A DNA stretch of 64,000 nt from CAYWOS01 sp964459985 (GTDB taxonomy: Bacteria > Bacillota > Clostridia > Christensenellales > Aristaeellaceae). Made by a program: the position numbers and the translations under genes. The notes under the pieces are model-generated. The model worked only from the letters and a program-made list of their open reading frames with translations. It was not told where the DNA came from and made no database searches. This document shows positions 34,375 to 43,446 of the stretch, in pieces; positions within the stretch are counted from its first letter, which is position 1, and each line of letters begins with the position of its first letter. The DNA is taken from positions 1 through 64,000 of the forward strand of contig CAYWOS010000008.1 in NCBI GenBank assembly GCA_964459985.1. The letters are read 5' to 3'.

Positions 34375-36585
34375 TTAGCCGCGCGCCGCGCCGTCTTTCC
34401 CGTCATCGCCGGCGGACTTCCCCGCGCCGGACGGTTTTCCCGCGCCGGAAGGCTTGACGTAGCGGATCGGCATCGACGCGCCCGGCTCGCCGTTGTTCGG
34501 CGTGAACACGATGTCGTTCCCGGTAAGCGACAGCGCGCCGCTCGAGCCGGACACACGCCCGTCGCGCAGCAGCATGACGACGATCTTTTCGTTGAGCATC
34601 GGGCCGCCGCGCCGCTTGAGCCCGTCCTTCCACAGCGTGAACGCGCAGCCGCCCTTCCAGTCGGAGCAGCCGAACGCCATGCGGTTCTCGACCACGGGCT
34701 TCCCGCAGAGCGGGCAGACCACGCCCTCGAGCGGCTTGGCGGCGCTCGCCGTTTTGCCGCGCTTAACGCCCTTGGCGCGCAGGTTTTCGGGGATTTCGCG
34801 GTCGCTTTGATCATCCCGCGCGTAGGAAACGAGGAATTCGGTCAGCTTCCGAATGCCCTGCATAAAGCGCTCGGTATCGCGCTTGTTCTGGGCGATTTCG
34901 TCCAGCGCCAGCTCCCAGCGCCCCGTCGTTTCGGGCGAGGCGATCTCCCCGGGCGCGACGGCGATGAGCGCCACGCCCTTTTCGGTCGCCAGCAGCGCGC
35001 GCCCCCTGCGGGCGGCGTAGCCCACGGCGATGATGCGCTCGATGATCGCCGCGCGCGTCGCCGGCGTGCCGATGCCCGATCCGCGCATCTGCTCGCGCAG
35101 CGCCTCGTCGGTCGATTCGCGCCCGGCGTTCTCCATCGCGGCGAGCAGGGACGCGTCGGTATGCGGCGCGGGCGGCTTGGTCGATTCCTTCTTCACGGCC
35201 GCCGAAACGGTTTCCCGGCCGTCGCCCTCCCTGAGATCGGGCAGCGTCGGCTCCTTGCCGTCCTCGCCGCCGTACAGCGCCTTCCAGCCGCCTATACGCA
35301 CGGCGCGCCCGACGCTCCCGAACGCCTCGCCCTCGCAAAGCGTGGTCACGCGGATCTGATCGTACTCGTGCGTCGGATAGAACGCCGCGATCGTGCGGCG
35401 CGCGATCATGTCGAACAGCCGTCCTTCATCCTGCGGCAGCTTATCGACGGGCGCGGTCTGCGGCGTGGGAATGATGGCGTGGTGATCGGACACCTTCGCG
35501 TTGTCAAACATGCGCTTTGATACGGGCAGCTTGCCGTCGCGCCACGGGATGCTTTCGACAAACGGCTGATACTCACCCGGCAGCTTGGTCAGCGTCAGCC
35601 GCGCGCGCCCGATCATATCCGTCGGCAGATAGCGGCTGTCGGTGCGCGGATAGGTGATCGCTTTCCATTTCTCGTAGAGCGACTGCGCCGTTTTGAGCGT
35701 TTTGTCGGCGGTGAAGCCGAGCCGGCGGTTGGCGTCGCGCTGCAAGGAGGTCAGGTCGTACAATTGCGGCGGCAGCTCGCGCTTTTCCTCGCGCTCGACC
35801 GTGCGCACCCGCGCCGTCTTGCCTTTGACCGCTTTGGCGATCGCGTCGGCTTTTTCCTTGGTCGGGATGCGGAAAGCGGTCTTTTCGTCCTCCGCTTTTT
35901 CGTCGAACCATCTGCCCTCGTAATCGCCGAAGGACGCCGTGACCGTAAAATACTCCTCGGGCTTGAACGCCTCGATCTCCAGATGACGCTTGACGAGAAT
36001 GGCGAGCGTGGGCGTCTGCACGCGTCCGATGGAGAGCAGCGCGTTGAAGCGCAGCGTGAACGCGCGGCTGGCGTTCATGCCCACCAGCCAATCGGCGTGC
36101 GAGCGGCACAGCGCGCTTTTATACAGCCCGTCGTACGCGGACGAAGGCTTCAGCGCGGCGAATCCCTCGCGGATCGCCTCGTCGGTCATCGAATTGATCC
36201 ACAGCCTCTGCACGGGTTTTGCGCATTTCGCCTGCTCGTAGATCAGGCGAAAGATCAGTTCTCCCTCGCGCCCGGCGTCCGTCGCGCAGATGACGGAATC
36301 GGTTTCCTTGGCGCAGATGAGCTTCCTAATAACCGAAAACTGCGATTTCGTCTTGGTCAGCACCTTGGTGGGAATGCTTGGGGGCAGGATGGGCAGATCG
36401 TCCATGCGCCATTTCTTGTAGCGCGCGTCGATCTCGTCCGGCTCGCACAGCGTCACCAGATGCCCGACCGCCCACGTGACGGTATACTCCCCGCCGCGCA
36501 GAAAGCCCTCGCCGCGCTCGCCGCACTTGAGCACGCGCGCGATATCCCTGCCCACGCTCGGCTTTTCCGCCACCACAACGATCAA
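34375..36585 (-). CDS. topB: DNA topoisomerase III
   Basis: This type IA topoisomerase (736 residues) relaxes and decatenates DNA through a covalent Tyr. I see the TOPRIM start VVVAEKPSVGRDIA, the acidic ATDAGREGELIF, and the catalytic Tyr312 in ITYPRTDS. The C-terminus holds one zinc-ribbon-like module (CPLCGKP, then FGCSDWKGGC) and a Gly-Lys-rich tail. The start is a TTG at 36585 with GGGGAGG seven bases upstream. It follows lpdA by 16 bases, so it may be the last gene of the lplA-lpdA-topB unit. Chromosomal rather than conjugative context suggests a housekeeping role. Confidence 0.93.
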   Translation of the reverse strand: MIVVVAEKPSVGRDIARVLKCGERGEGFLRGGEYTVTWAVGHLVTLCEPDEIDARYKKWRMDDLPILPPSIPTKVLTKTKSQFSVIRKLICAKETDSVICATDAGREGELIFRLIYEQAKCAKPVQRLWINSMTDEAIREGFAALKPSSAYDGLYKSALCRSHADWLVGMNASRAFTLRFNALLSIGRVQTPTLAILVKRHLEIEAFKPEEYFTVTASFGDYEGRWFDEKAEDEKTAFRIPTKEKADAIAKAVKGKTARVRTVEREEKRELPPQLYDLTSLQRDANRRLGFTADKTLKTAQSLYEKWKAITYPRTDSRYLPTDMIGRARLTLTKLPGEYQPFVESIPWRDGKLPVSKRMFDNAKVSDHHAIIPTPQTAPVDKLPQDEGRLFDMIARRTIAAFYPTHEYDQIRVTTLCEGEAFGSVGRAVRIGGWKALYGGEDGKEPTLPDLREGDGRETVSAAVKKESTKPPAPHTDASLLAAMENAGRESTDEALREQMRGSGIGTPATRAAIIERIIAVGYAARRGRALLATEKGVALIAVAPGEIASPETTGRWELALDEIAQNKRDTERFMQGIRKLTEFLVSYARDDQSDREIPENLRAKGVKRGKTASAAKPLEGVVCPLCGKPVVENRMAFGCSDWKGGCAFTLWKDGLKRRGGPMLNEKIVVMLLRDGRVSGSSGALSLTGNDIVFTPNNGEPGASMPIRYVKPSGAGKPSGAGKSAGDDGKDGAARG

Positions 36586-36601
36586 GCGATCGCCTCCCCC
36601 T

Positions 36602-37957
36602 TCACCGCCTCGGCCCCTGATGAATCGCGCGGCCGTGCGCGCCCTCCAGCGCGTCGGTCAATCCCTCGCAGAAGGAGGGATGCGGACGGATGAAACGCGT
36701 CAGATCGGAAATTGTCAGACCGTTCACGATCGCGCAGGTGATTTCGTCGATCAGATCGCCGGCGCGCTCGCACATCATCTGCGCGCCAAGGATCTTTTCG
36801 GTCCCGGCGTCGAACACGACCTTGATATACGCGCCCTCGGAGCCGGAAATCAGGCTGCGCGCGTTGCCGCCCATGAGGAATTTGCTTGATTTGACGTTCA
36901 TCCCGCGCTCCTTCGCCTCCTGTTCGGTCAAGCCGACGCAGGCGATCTCGGGCGAGAGGTAGACGCAGGAGGGCACGACAGACTGATCGACGGCGGCTTC
37001 CTTCCCCGCCAGCTGATCGGCCAGCGCGACGCCCTGCGCCGAGGCGACGTGCGCGAGCTGGATGCCGCCCGTCACGTCGCCGACGGCGTACACGCCGGGC
37101 ACGCTCGTGCGGAAGCGCTCGTCCGCGACGACTGCGCCGCGATTCATCTGCACGGAAAAACCCTCGGCGAACAGCCCGTCGGTATTGGGCCTGCGCCCGA
37201 CGGCGACCAGCACGGCGTCGGCCGCGATTTCACCGCCGTCCGACAGCGCGCAGACGACGCCGTCCGAATGCGTAAACCGCTCGGCGCGGACGCCGCAACG
37301 GACGTCGATCCCCAGCTTTTTAAGGAGCATCGTCGTTTTCTGGCTGATCTCGCGGTCGAGCGCCGGCAGGATGCGCGGCATGGCTTCCACAATCGTCACG
37401 CGGCTGCCCAGCGCCGCGAACGCGCTCGCCATCTCGACGCCGATCACGCCGCCGCCAAGAATGAGCAGGCGCTCGTACGCCGTCTCGGAGAACAATACTT
37501 CGTCGCTGGTCAGGATATTTTCACCGTTGATGCCCTCGATCGGCGGCAGCGCGGGCTTGGCGCCGACGGCGATCAGGAGGGCGTCCGCCTCGTAGATTTC
37601 GCCGCCGCAGGACACATGCCGCGCGTCCCTGATCACGGCGCGGCCGTTGATCAGCGTGATTTTGTTCTGTTTGAGCAGCGTTTCGATGCCGCCGCGGAGC
37701 TGCGCGACGACGCCGCGATTCCACGCCTGAAGCGCTTTCATATCAACGGGCGCTTCGGCAAGCGCGCCCATGCGCGCCGCCTCGCGCCGCGTTTCCGCCG
37801 CGTGCAAAAGCGCCTTGGCGGGCACGCAGCCGCGATTCAAACACGTGCCGCCGCACTCGCGTTCCTCGAACACCGTCACCGTCATGCCGTTCTGCGCGGC
37901 GCGGATCGCCGCCTCATAGCCGCCCGGCCCCGCGCCGATCACGATCAAATCCGTCAT
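36602..37957 (-). CDS. lpdA: Dihydrolipoyl dehydrogenase
   Basis: The 451-residue flavoprotein reoxidises dihydrolipoyl groups with NAD+. It has the FAD site GAGPGGYEAAIRAAQ near residue 9, the redox disulfide CGGTCLNRGCVPAK near 40, the NAD site LGGGVIGVEMASAFA near 170, and the C-terminal His-Glu pair in RPHPSFCEG. It should act as the L-protein of the glycine cleavage system encoded just upstream. Its start overlaps the lplA stop by 4 bases and has AAGGAGG eight bases upstream. Confidence 0.95.
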   Translation of the reverse strand: MTDLIVIGAGPGGYEAAIRAAQNGMTVTVFEERECGGTCLNRGCVPAKALLHAAETRREAARMGALAEAPVDMKALQAWNRGVVAQLRGGIETLLKQNKITLINGRAVIRDARHVSCGGEIYEADALLIAVGAKPALPPIEGINGENILTSDEVLFSETAYERLLILGGGVIGVEMASAFAALGSRVTIVEAMPRILPALDREISQKTTMLLKKLGIDVRCGVRAERFTHSDGVVCALSDGGEIAADAVLVAVGRRPNTDGLFAEGFSVQMNRGAVVADERFRTSVPGVYAVGDVTGGIQLAHVASAQGVALADQLAGKEAAVDQSVVPSCVYLSPEIACVGLTEQEAKERGMNVKSSKFLMGGNARSLISGSEGAYIKVVFDAGTEKILGAQMMCERAGDLIDEITCAIVNGLTISDLTRFIRPHPSFCEGLTDALEGAHGRAIHQGPRR

Positions 37958-38904
37958 GTGAAAGCCTCCTTCAGCCATTCGCGAAGTTCCTCCGATTCGA
38001 CGCGTTCGTACGCGCGCTTGAGCGGCGCGCCGCGCAGCGCGTCGGACAGACGCCGCGCCAGCGTTTCGTCCATCGCGTCGGTGTACGCGCGCGCCGAGGC
38101 GATCGCGCCGTTCTCAAGCGAGATTTCCAGCCGCACCGCGCCCCACGGGAACCGCTTTTCCATCGCCGCGTCATAGGGCGCTTCGTCGCCGTACAGCCAT
38201 TCGTCGGACGAGTATTTCCGCGTCAGCGCGGCGACCGCCGCTTCGTCGGGCGTCGGCAGGGGCGCGAGCGGCGCGGCGTACTCCGCGCAAAAGGCGGTTT
38301 TGAGCGCTTCCCTGACGCGCGCGACGGTGATATCGCCGCGCGCCTCGCGCAGATTGACCACCCGCGAACGCACGGACGCCACGCCCTTTCCCTTGAGCTT
38401 TTCGTCGCTGACAAGCAGGTATTTCTGCATTTTTTCGATATCGACGCCGATCATCAGCGTGCCGTGGTGGTAGTGCCTGTCGCCGCGCCGATAGTACGCG
38501 TTGCCCGAAAACTTTCTGCCGTCAACGGTCAAATCATTGCGCCCGGACAACTCGGCGTCGATACCGAGCGCGCGCGCGGCGGCAAGCAGCACGCCGCACT
38601 GCCGCGCGACGTCGTAATCGCCGCTGCGGAGGAAAAAGGTAAAGTTGAGATTGCCCGGATCATGGTACACCGCGCCGCCGCCCGACAGCCTGCGCGCGAG
38701 ACGCCCGCCGTCGGCGGAAAGCGCCGCAACGTCGCATTCGCGCCGCGCCGATTGATTGCGCCCGATCACGATCGTTTTTTCGTTCTGCCAGAGGTACAGC
38801 ATCGCCGCGCGCTCGGGTAGCGCCGTCAGAAAATACTCCTCGATCGCCAAATTGCGATAAGGATCGAATCCGTCGGATTCGTAAATGAAAAGCTGATCGA
38901 TCAT
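37954..38904 (-). CDS. lplA: Lipoate-protein ligase A
   Basis: The 316-residue ligase attaches lipoate to carrier Lys residues using ATP. The motif RRLSGGGAVYHDPGNLNFTF near residue 70 binds lipoyl-AMP, and KFSGNAYY near 130 is the lysine loop. A C-terminal accessory domain is present, as in one-step LplA enzymes. The nearby lipoyl acceptor is GcvH. It lies 34 bases beyond the gcv terminator hairpin; I see no strong promoter of its own, so read-through may supply it. Confidence 0.93.
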   Translation of the reverse strand: MIDQLFIYESDGFDPYRNLAIEEYFLTALPERAAMLYLWQNEKTIVIGRNQSARRECDVAALSADGGRLARRLSGGGAVYHDPGNLNFTFFLRSGDYDVARQCGVLLAAARALGIDAELSGRNDLTVDGRKFSGNAYYRRGDRHYHHGTLMIGVDIEKMQKYLLVSDEKLKGKGVASVRSRVVNLREARGDITVARVREALKTAFCAEYAAPLAPLPTPDEAAVAALTRKYSSDEWLYGDEAPYDAAMEKRFPWGAVRLEISLENGAIASARAYTDAMDETLARRLSDALRGAPLKRAYERVESEELREWLKEAFT

Positions 38905-38938
38905 CCGTTTCCTTTATTTGATCTTCGAAAGAGAAAAC

Positions 38939-38976
38939 GGGAGGAACCGATGATGCCGTTTGAGCCGGTTCCTCCC
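38939..38976 (-). terminator. Terminator of the glycine cleavage operon
   Basis: GGGAGGAACCG (38939-38949) and CGGTTCCTCCC (38966-38976) form a perfect 11-bp stem with a 16-base loop, followed on the minus strand by GTTTTCTCTTTC. It lies just past gcvPB and may be partial, since lplA and lpdA follow. Confidence 0.82.
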
Positions 38977-38982
38977 GCGCCG

Positions 38983-40395
38983 TCACTCGTTCTTCCCGTC
39001 CCCGAACGCGTACCGCACAACCGGCCTGCGCGCGGCGAGCACCTCGTCGGGGCGGCTGATAACGGTGGTCACGGGGCAGGCGGTCACGGTGTCGGGCGCG
39101 GCGACCGCCGCGTCATAGATGGCGAGCACCTCGTCCGCCGCCCGGTCGAGCGTTTCGCGGCTCTCGGTCTCGGTCGGCTCGAACATGAGCGCCTCGTGCA
39201 CGATGAGCGGGAAATACATCGTGGGCGGGTGCATGCCGCGATCGAGCATCGCCTTGGCAACGTCCATCGCCGAAACGCCGGTCTTTTCCTTGAGCGATTC
39301 AAGCGACAGCACGAACTCGTGCATACAGGTGTGATCCTTGGCGACGTCGTAGGACGCTTTCAGCCGGTGCATGAGGTAATTGGCGTTGAGCACGGCGGTC
39401 TCGCTCGCCTCGCGCAGTCCGTCCGCGCCCAAGGAGAGAATGTAGGCGTACGCCTTGACCGCGACGCCGAAATTGCCGTAGAACGCGCGCACCTGACCGA
39501 TGCTGTCGGCATTTTCCCGATCGCCCAGCGCGCTGCGGGGCAGGAATTTGACGAGCGCCCGCTTGCAGCCGACGGGGCCGCTGCCCGGGCCGCCGCCGCC
39601 GTGCGGTGTGGAGAAGGTCTTGTGCAGGTTGAGGTGTACGACGTCAAAGCCCATATCGCCGGGGCGCGCCACGCCCATCACGGCGTTCAGGTTCGCGCCG
39701 TCGTAGTAGCACAGCCCGCCCGCCTCGTGCACGAGGCGCGTGATCTCGAGGATGTTTTTGTCAAACAAGCCCAGCGTATTGGGGTTGGTGAGCATCAGCC
39801 CCGCGACGCGATCGTCCAGCGCGTTTTTAAGCGCGTCCAGATCGACGCAGCCGTCCTCCGCCGAGGGAATGCTGACCACCTGACAGCCGACCATCGCGGC
39901 GCTGGCGGGGTTTGTGCCGTGCGCCGAATCGGGCACGATGATTTTGTCGCGCTTGACGTCGCCGCGCGAGAGATGGTACGCCTTGATCAGCATCAGCCCC
40001 GTCATTTCGCCGTGCGCGCCGGCGGCGGGCATGAGCGTCATGCCGTCCATGCCGGTGATTTCGCACAGCGCGTCCTTGAGGCGGCGCGTGAGTTCCGCGC
40101 AGCCGTCGGCGCGGTCCTGCAGGGGATGGATATCGGCGAACTGCCGCGCGGCGATCTCGTTGACGGCGGGATTGTACTTCATGGTGCACGAGCCGAGGGG
40201 ATAGAAGCCCGAGTTCACGCCGTGCGCGCGCTTGGCGAGCGCGGTGTAATGGCGGCTCATGTCATTCTCGGCCATCTCGGGCAGTCGCGGCGCGGTCGCG
40301 CGGCGCGGCGCGGCGACGGCATAAGCGGGCACGTCGCAGGGCGGGATCAGCGTCTGTCCGCGCCCGGGAACCGATTGTTCAAAAATGAGCTTCAT
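38983..40395 (-). CDS. gcvPB: Glycine dehydrogenase (decarboxylating) subunit 2
   Basis: This is the catalytic half of the split P-protein, 470 residues. It decarboxylates glycine on pyridoxal phosphate and passes the aminomethyl group to GcvH. The PLP Lys lies in NLHKTFSTPHGGGGPGSGPVG, read as two adjoining motifs, and the early segments FYPLGSCTMKYNP and NPNTLGLFD are typical. The start at 40395 overlaps the gcvPA stop by 4 bases with AAGGAGGTG upstream. It is the last gene of the riboswitch-controlled gcv operon. Confidence 0.96.
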   Translation of the reverse strand: MKLIFEQSVPGRGQTLIPPCDVPAYAVAAPRRATAPRLPEMAENDMSRHYTALAKRAHGVNSGFYPLGSCTMKYNPAVNEIAARQFADIHPLQDRADGCAELTRRLKDALCEITGMDGMTLMPAAGAHGEMTGLMLIKAYHLSRGDVKRDKIIVPDSAHGTNPASAAMVGCQVVSIPSAEDGCVDLDALKNALDDRVAGLMLTNPNTLGLFDKNILEITRLVHEAGGLCYYDGANLNAVMGVARPGDMGFDVVHLNLHKTFSTPHGGGGPGSGPVGCKRALVKFLPRSALGDRENADSIGQVRAFYGNFGVAVKAYAYILSLGADGLREASETAVLNANYLMHRLKASYDVAKDHTCMHEFVLSLESLKEKTGVSAMDVAKAMLDRGMHPPTMYFPLIVHEALMFEPTETESRETLDRAADEVLAIYDAAVAAPDTVTACPVTTVISRPDEVLAARRPVVRYAFGDGKNE

Positions 40396-41705
40396 GCGCG
40401 CACCTCCTTGAGCACGGCGATCGCCTGATCGATCTCCGCTTTGGATACGACTTCGGTGACGCACCAGAGAATGCCGCCGTCGACGGGCAAGCCGCCCAAT
40501 ATGTCGGCGTCGGCCAGCGCGGCGAGCGCGTGGGCGGGATCGACGGGCGAGACGGTCACGAATTCATGGAAGAATTCGCCCGCGTGCGCGCGGTTGAAGC
40601 CGATTTTGTCAAGCTGATCGGCGAAATAATGCGCCTTCGCCGCGCATTGGTTCGCCGCGTCTTCCAGCCCTTTCGCGCCCATCGCCGTCAGGTACGCGCC
40701 CGCCGTCAGCGCGCAGAGCGCCTCGTTGGAGCAGATGTTGCTGGACGCCTTCTCGCGGCGGATGTGCTGCTCGCGCGCCTGCAAAGTGAGCACGAAGGCG
40801 CGTCTGCCGTCATGATCGACCGTTTCACCCACGATGCGTCCGGGCAGACGGCGCATGAGCGGCGCTTTGCACGCCATGAAGCCGAGGTACGGCCCGCCGT
40901 AGGAAAGCGGCAGCCCGAGCGGCTGGCCTTCGCCCACGGTGATGTCCGCGCCGCATTCGGCGGGCGTTTTGAGCAGCGCCGCCGCGATGGGATTGACGCT
41001 CATGACGCACTTGACGTTTTTCGCGCGCGCCGCCGCGAACAGGCTTTTGGCGTCCTCGATTTGACCGAAAAAGTTCGGCTGCTGCACGATCAGGCAGGCG
41101 ACGTCGTCGGTCAGAAGGGCGTTCAGCGCCTCCCCGTCGGTCACGCCGCCGCGCACGGGCACGACGGCGATCTCATGTCCCGAGAATTTCGCGTAGGTTT
41201 CCACCGTGCGGATCACGTCGGGGTGCATAGCGCCCGAAACCAGCGTTTTCACGCGCCCGCGCTCGCGGCACATCGCCGCCGCCTCCGCCGCCGCCGAAGC
41301 GCCGTCGTAGACCGAGGCGTTGCTCGCGTCCATGCCCGTCAGCTCGCAGATCATCGTCTGATACTCGAAGATCGACTGAAGAATGCCCTGACTGATCTCC
41401 GCCTGATACGGGGTGTAGGCGGTGACGAATTCCTCTTTGGCCGTCACGCTTTTGACGATGGCGGGGATATAGTGGCGGTACGCGCCCGCGCCGCGCAGGA
41501 TGGTTTTGTAGCGGTGGTTCTTCTCCGCCAGCGCCTCGATTTCGCGCAGGACCTCCATTTCGGACAAGCCCTCGGGCAGGCCGAGCCTGGCCTTGAGATA
41601 CACGCTCTCGGGCACGTCGGCGTACATTTCGCGCACCGATTGAAGCCCGATCGCGGCGAGCATATCCCGCCGTTCCTCGGCGGTTGAAGGAAGATAGCTT
41701 CCCAT
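40392..41705 (-). CDS. gcvPA: Glycine dehydrogenase (decarboxylating) subunit 1
   Basis: The 437-residue subunit is the N-terminal half of the two-part P-protein. Marks of the family are YLPSTAEERRDML at the start, FVTAYTPYQAEISQGILQ near 100, and GMDASNASVYDGASAAAEAA near 135. It pairs with GcvPB to decarboxylate glycine. The ATG at 41705 follows the gcvH stop by one base, and AAGGAGG lies within the gcvH end. Confidence 0.96.
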   Translation of the reverse strand: MGSYLPSTAEERRDMLAAIGLQSVREMYADVPESVYLKARLGLPEGLSEMEVLREIEALAEKNHRYKTILRGAGAYRHYIPAIVKSVTAKEEFVTAYTPYQAEISQGILQSIFEYQTMICELTGMDASNASVYDGASAAAEAAAMCRERGRVKTLVSGAMHPDVIRTVETYAKFSGHEIAVVPVRGGVTDGEALNALLTDDVACLIVQQPNFFGQIEDAKSLFAAARAKNVKCVMSVNPIAAALLKTPAECGADITVGEGQPLGLPLSYGGPYLGFMACKAPLMRRLPGRIVGETVDHDGRRAFVLTLQAREQHIRREKASSNICSNEALCALTAGAYLTAMGAKGLEDAANQCAAKAHYFADQLDKIGFNRAHAGEFFHEFVTVSPVDPAHALAALADADILGGLPVDGGILWCVTEVVSKAEIDQAIAVLKEVRA

Positions 41706-41706
41706 G

Positions 41707-42084
41707 TCAGCCCTCCTTGGCGATCAGCTCGGCGTACGCCGCGGCGTCCATCAGTTCGCTCTCGCCCGCGACGCCGTTCACGCGCGCGATCCACGCCTCG
41801 TAGGGCGCCTTATTGATCTGCTCGGGATGATCGATCAGTTCCTCGTTGACCGCGGCGACGGTTCCCGTGACTGGGCTGAACACGTCGCTGACCGCCTTGA
41901 CCGATTCGACGTCGGCGATCGGCTCGCCCGCCGTCACGCCGTCGCCGACGAGCGGCAGATTGATGAATACCAGATCGCCCAGTTCCTTCTGCGCGTAGTC
42001 GGTCAGGCCCATGACGATCTCGTCGCCCACGCGGCGCACCCACTCGTGGGATTTGGTGTAGAAAAGGTTTTCGGGGATGTTCAT
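41707..42084 (-). CDS. gcvH: Glycine cleavage system H protein
   Basis: The 125-residue lipoyl carrier shuttles the aminomethyl group between P, T and L proteins. The lipoyl Lys63 lies in ADVESVKAVSD, and the start KSHEWVRR and the GLTDYAQKELGD segment fit the family. It lies 34 bases after gcvT. The adjacent lplA is the likely source of its lipoyl group. Confidence 0.97.
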   Translation of the reverse strand: MNIPENLFYTKSHEWVRRVGDEIVMGLTDYAQKELGDLVFINLPLVGDGVTAGEPIADVESVKAVSDVFSPVTGTVAAVNEELIDHPEQINKAPYEAWIARVNGVAGESELMDAAAYAELIAKEG

Positions 42085-42118
42085 GATGTTTTCCTCCCTA
42101 TCGTAATGATTGGTTGCT

Positions 42119-43216
42119 TTACGCTTTCTTCGCCCGTTTGTAGAACGGCAGGGGCACGACTTCCATTTCGATTTGTCTGCCGCGCACGTCGGCGAACGCC
42201 TTCGTGCCGACGGCGGCGTATGCCGGATCGATCAGCGCCATGGCGACGGGACAGCCGAGGAACGGCGCGTGCGTGCCCGAGGTGGTATGACCGATGACCG
42301 CGCCCTCCGCATTGTATACGTCGCAGTGCTCGCGCACGATGCCGCGCCCCGTCACGCGATAGCCCACGCGCGCGCGCTTGGGCTCGCCCGCCGCGAGCAT
42401 GGCGTCGCGGCCGATGAATTCGTTTTTGTCGAGCTTGACGAAATACCCGAGCCCCGTCTCGATCGGCGAAATGGTATCGTCCATCTCGTGCCCGTAGAGC
42501 GGCATCGCCGCCTCCATGCGCAGCGTGTCGCGCGCGCCCAGCCCGCAGGGGATCAAGCCTTCCTCCGCGCCCGCCTCGAGCAAAGCGTCCCACAGTTTGC
42601 CCGCGTCGGCGTTGGCGCAGTAGATTTCATAACCGAGCTCGCCCGTGTAGCCGGTGCGCGCGATCATGCATTCAACGCCCGCCACCGCGCCGCGCTTGGT
42701 GAAATAGTAGTATTTCTTGGGGATATCCTCGTCCTTGCAGAGCTTCGCCAGAATTTGAGGCGCGAAAGGTCCCTGCAGCGCGACCTGCGCGATGCCGTCG
42801 CTCAAATCGGTCATCACGGTATCGGGCAGCAGATGATCCCTGATCCACGCGACGTCCTTGTGCCGGTTGGCGGCGTTGACGATCAGGAAATAACGCATGT
42901 CGTCGAGCTTCGCCGCCATAAGATCGTCGACGACGCCGCCCCGCTCGTTGCACATCGGGCTGTACCGAACCTGCCCGTCCGCCATGCCCGACATGTCGTT
43001 GCACAGCAGATGGTTGAGCGTGTCAAGCGCGCCCTTGCCTTCGAGCAGCACCTCGCCCATGTGCGATACGTCGAACAGTCCGCATGCCCGGCGCACCGCC
43101 ATGTGCTCGGCAATGACGCCGCTTTCGTACTGAACCGGCAGGTAGTACCCGGCGAAGGGCACGATCTTGCCGCCGAGCGCCGCGTGGCGGTCATACAGGG
43201 GGGTTTTGAGGCACAT
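42119..43216 (-). CDS. gcvT: Aminomethyltransferase, glycine cleavage T protein
   Basis: The 365-residue T protein transfers the methylene group from H-bound aminomethyl to tetrahydrofolate and releases ammonia. Family marks include KTPLYDRHAALGGKIVPFAGY at the start, then LFDVSHMGEV, ARTGYTGELGYEIY, and IPCGLGARDTLRMEAAMPLYG. I choose the ATG at 43216, seven bases after AAGGAG; an upstream ATG at 43234 would place this site inside the gene. It is the first gene of gcvT-H-PA-PB and is preceded by a tandem glycine riboswitch. Confidence 0.96.
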   Translation of the reverse strand: MCLKTPLYDRHAALGGKIVPFAGYYLPVQYESGVIAEHMAVRRACGLFDVSHMGEVLLEGKGALDTLNHLLCNDMSGMADGQVRYSPMCNERGGVVDDLMAAKLDDMRYFLIVNAANRHKDVAWIRDHLLPDTVMTDLSDGIAQVALQGPFAPQILAKLCKDEDIPKKYYYFTKRGAVAGVECMIARTGYTGELGYEIYCANADAGKLWDALLEAGAEEGLIPCGLGARDTLRMEAAMPLYGHEMDDTISPIETGLGYFVKLDKNEFIGRDAMLAAGEPKRARVGYRVTGRGIVREHCDVYNAEGAVIGHTTSGTHAPFLGCPVAMALIDPAYAAVGTKAFADVRGRQIEMEVVPLPFYKRAKKA

Positions 43217-43242
43217 GATTTTCACTCCTTCCATTGATCAAA

Positions 43243-43428
43243 ACAGAGACGCAAACAAAGAAATGTTCAGCGTCTCTGTATGCTTACCTGAAAGATGCCC
43301 CCGAAACGGGGTTGCTTCTTCGGTGCGCGTGACCGCGCTTTCCAGAGGTTCGTCGTGGCCGAGTCTTTTTGCCTGAGAGTTTTCCGCTCATTCCCCTTCG
43401 GCGGCGCTCGCGCGCTCTCTCCCCGGCC
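43243..43428 (-). ncRNA. Tandem glycine riboswitch with switch terminator
   Basis: Two aptamers are visible on the minus strand. Aptamer I (43357-43428) has GCCGAAGGGGAA and CTCTCAGGCAAAAAGAC between GGCC/GGCC ends. Aptamer II (43274-43348) has CACCGAAGAAGCAA and CTTTCAGGTAAG closed by CTCTG/CAGAG. The 3' strand of the aptamer II closing stem is also the left arm of a perfect 10-bp hairpin (43270-43279 with 43243-43252) followed by TTTTGATC. Glycine binding should keep the stem closed, block the terminator and turn gcv on. It starts about 18 bases after the stop of the upstream epimerase gene, so the promoter must lie inside or before that gene. Confidence 0.94.
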
Positions 43429-43446
43429 AGTCAACCGATATGCAGT

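Noticed and set aside
34375..36585. topB as a mark of an integrated conjugative element
   Set aside because: No relaxase, coupling protein, type IV secretion genes, integrase or attachment sites nearby; it is in line with lpdA and lplA.
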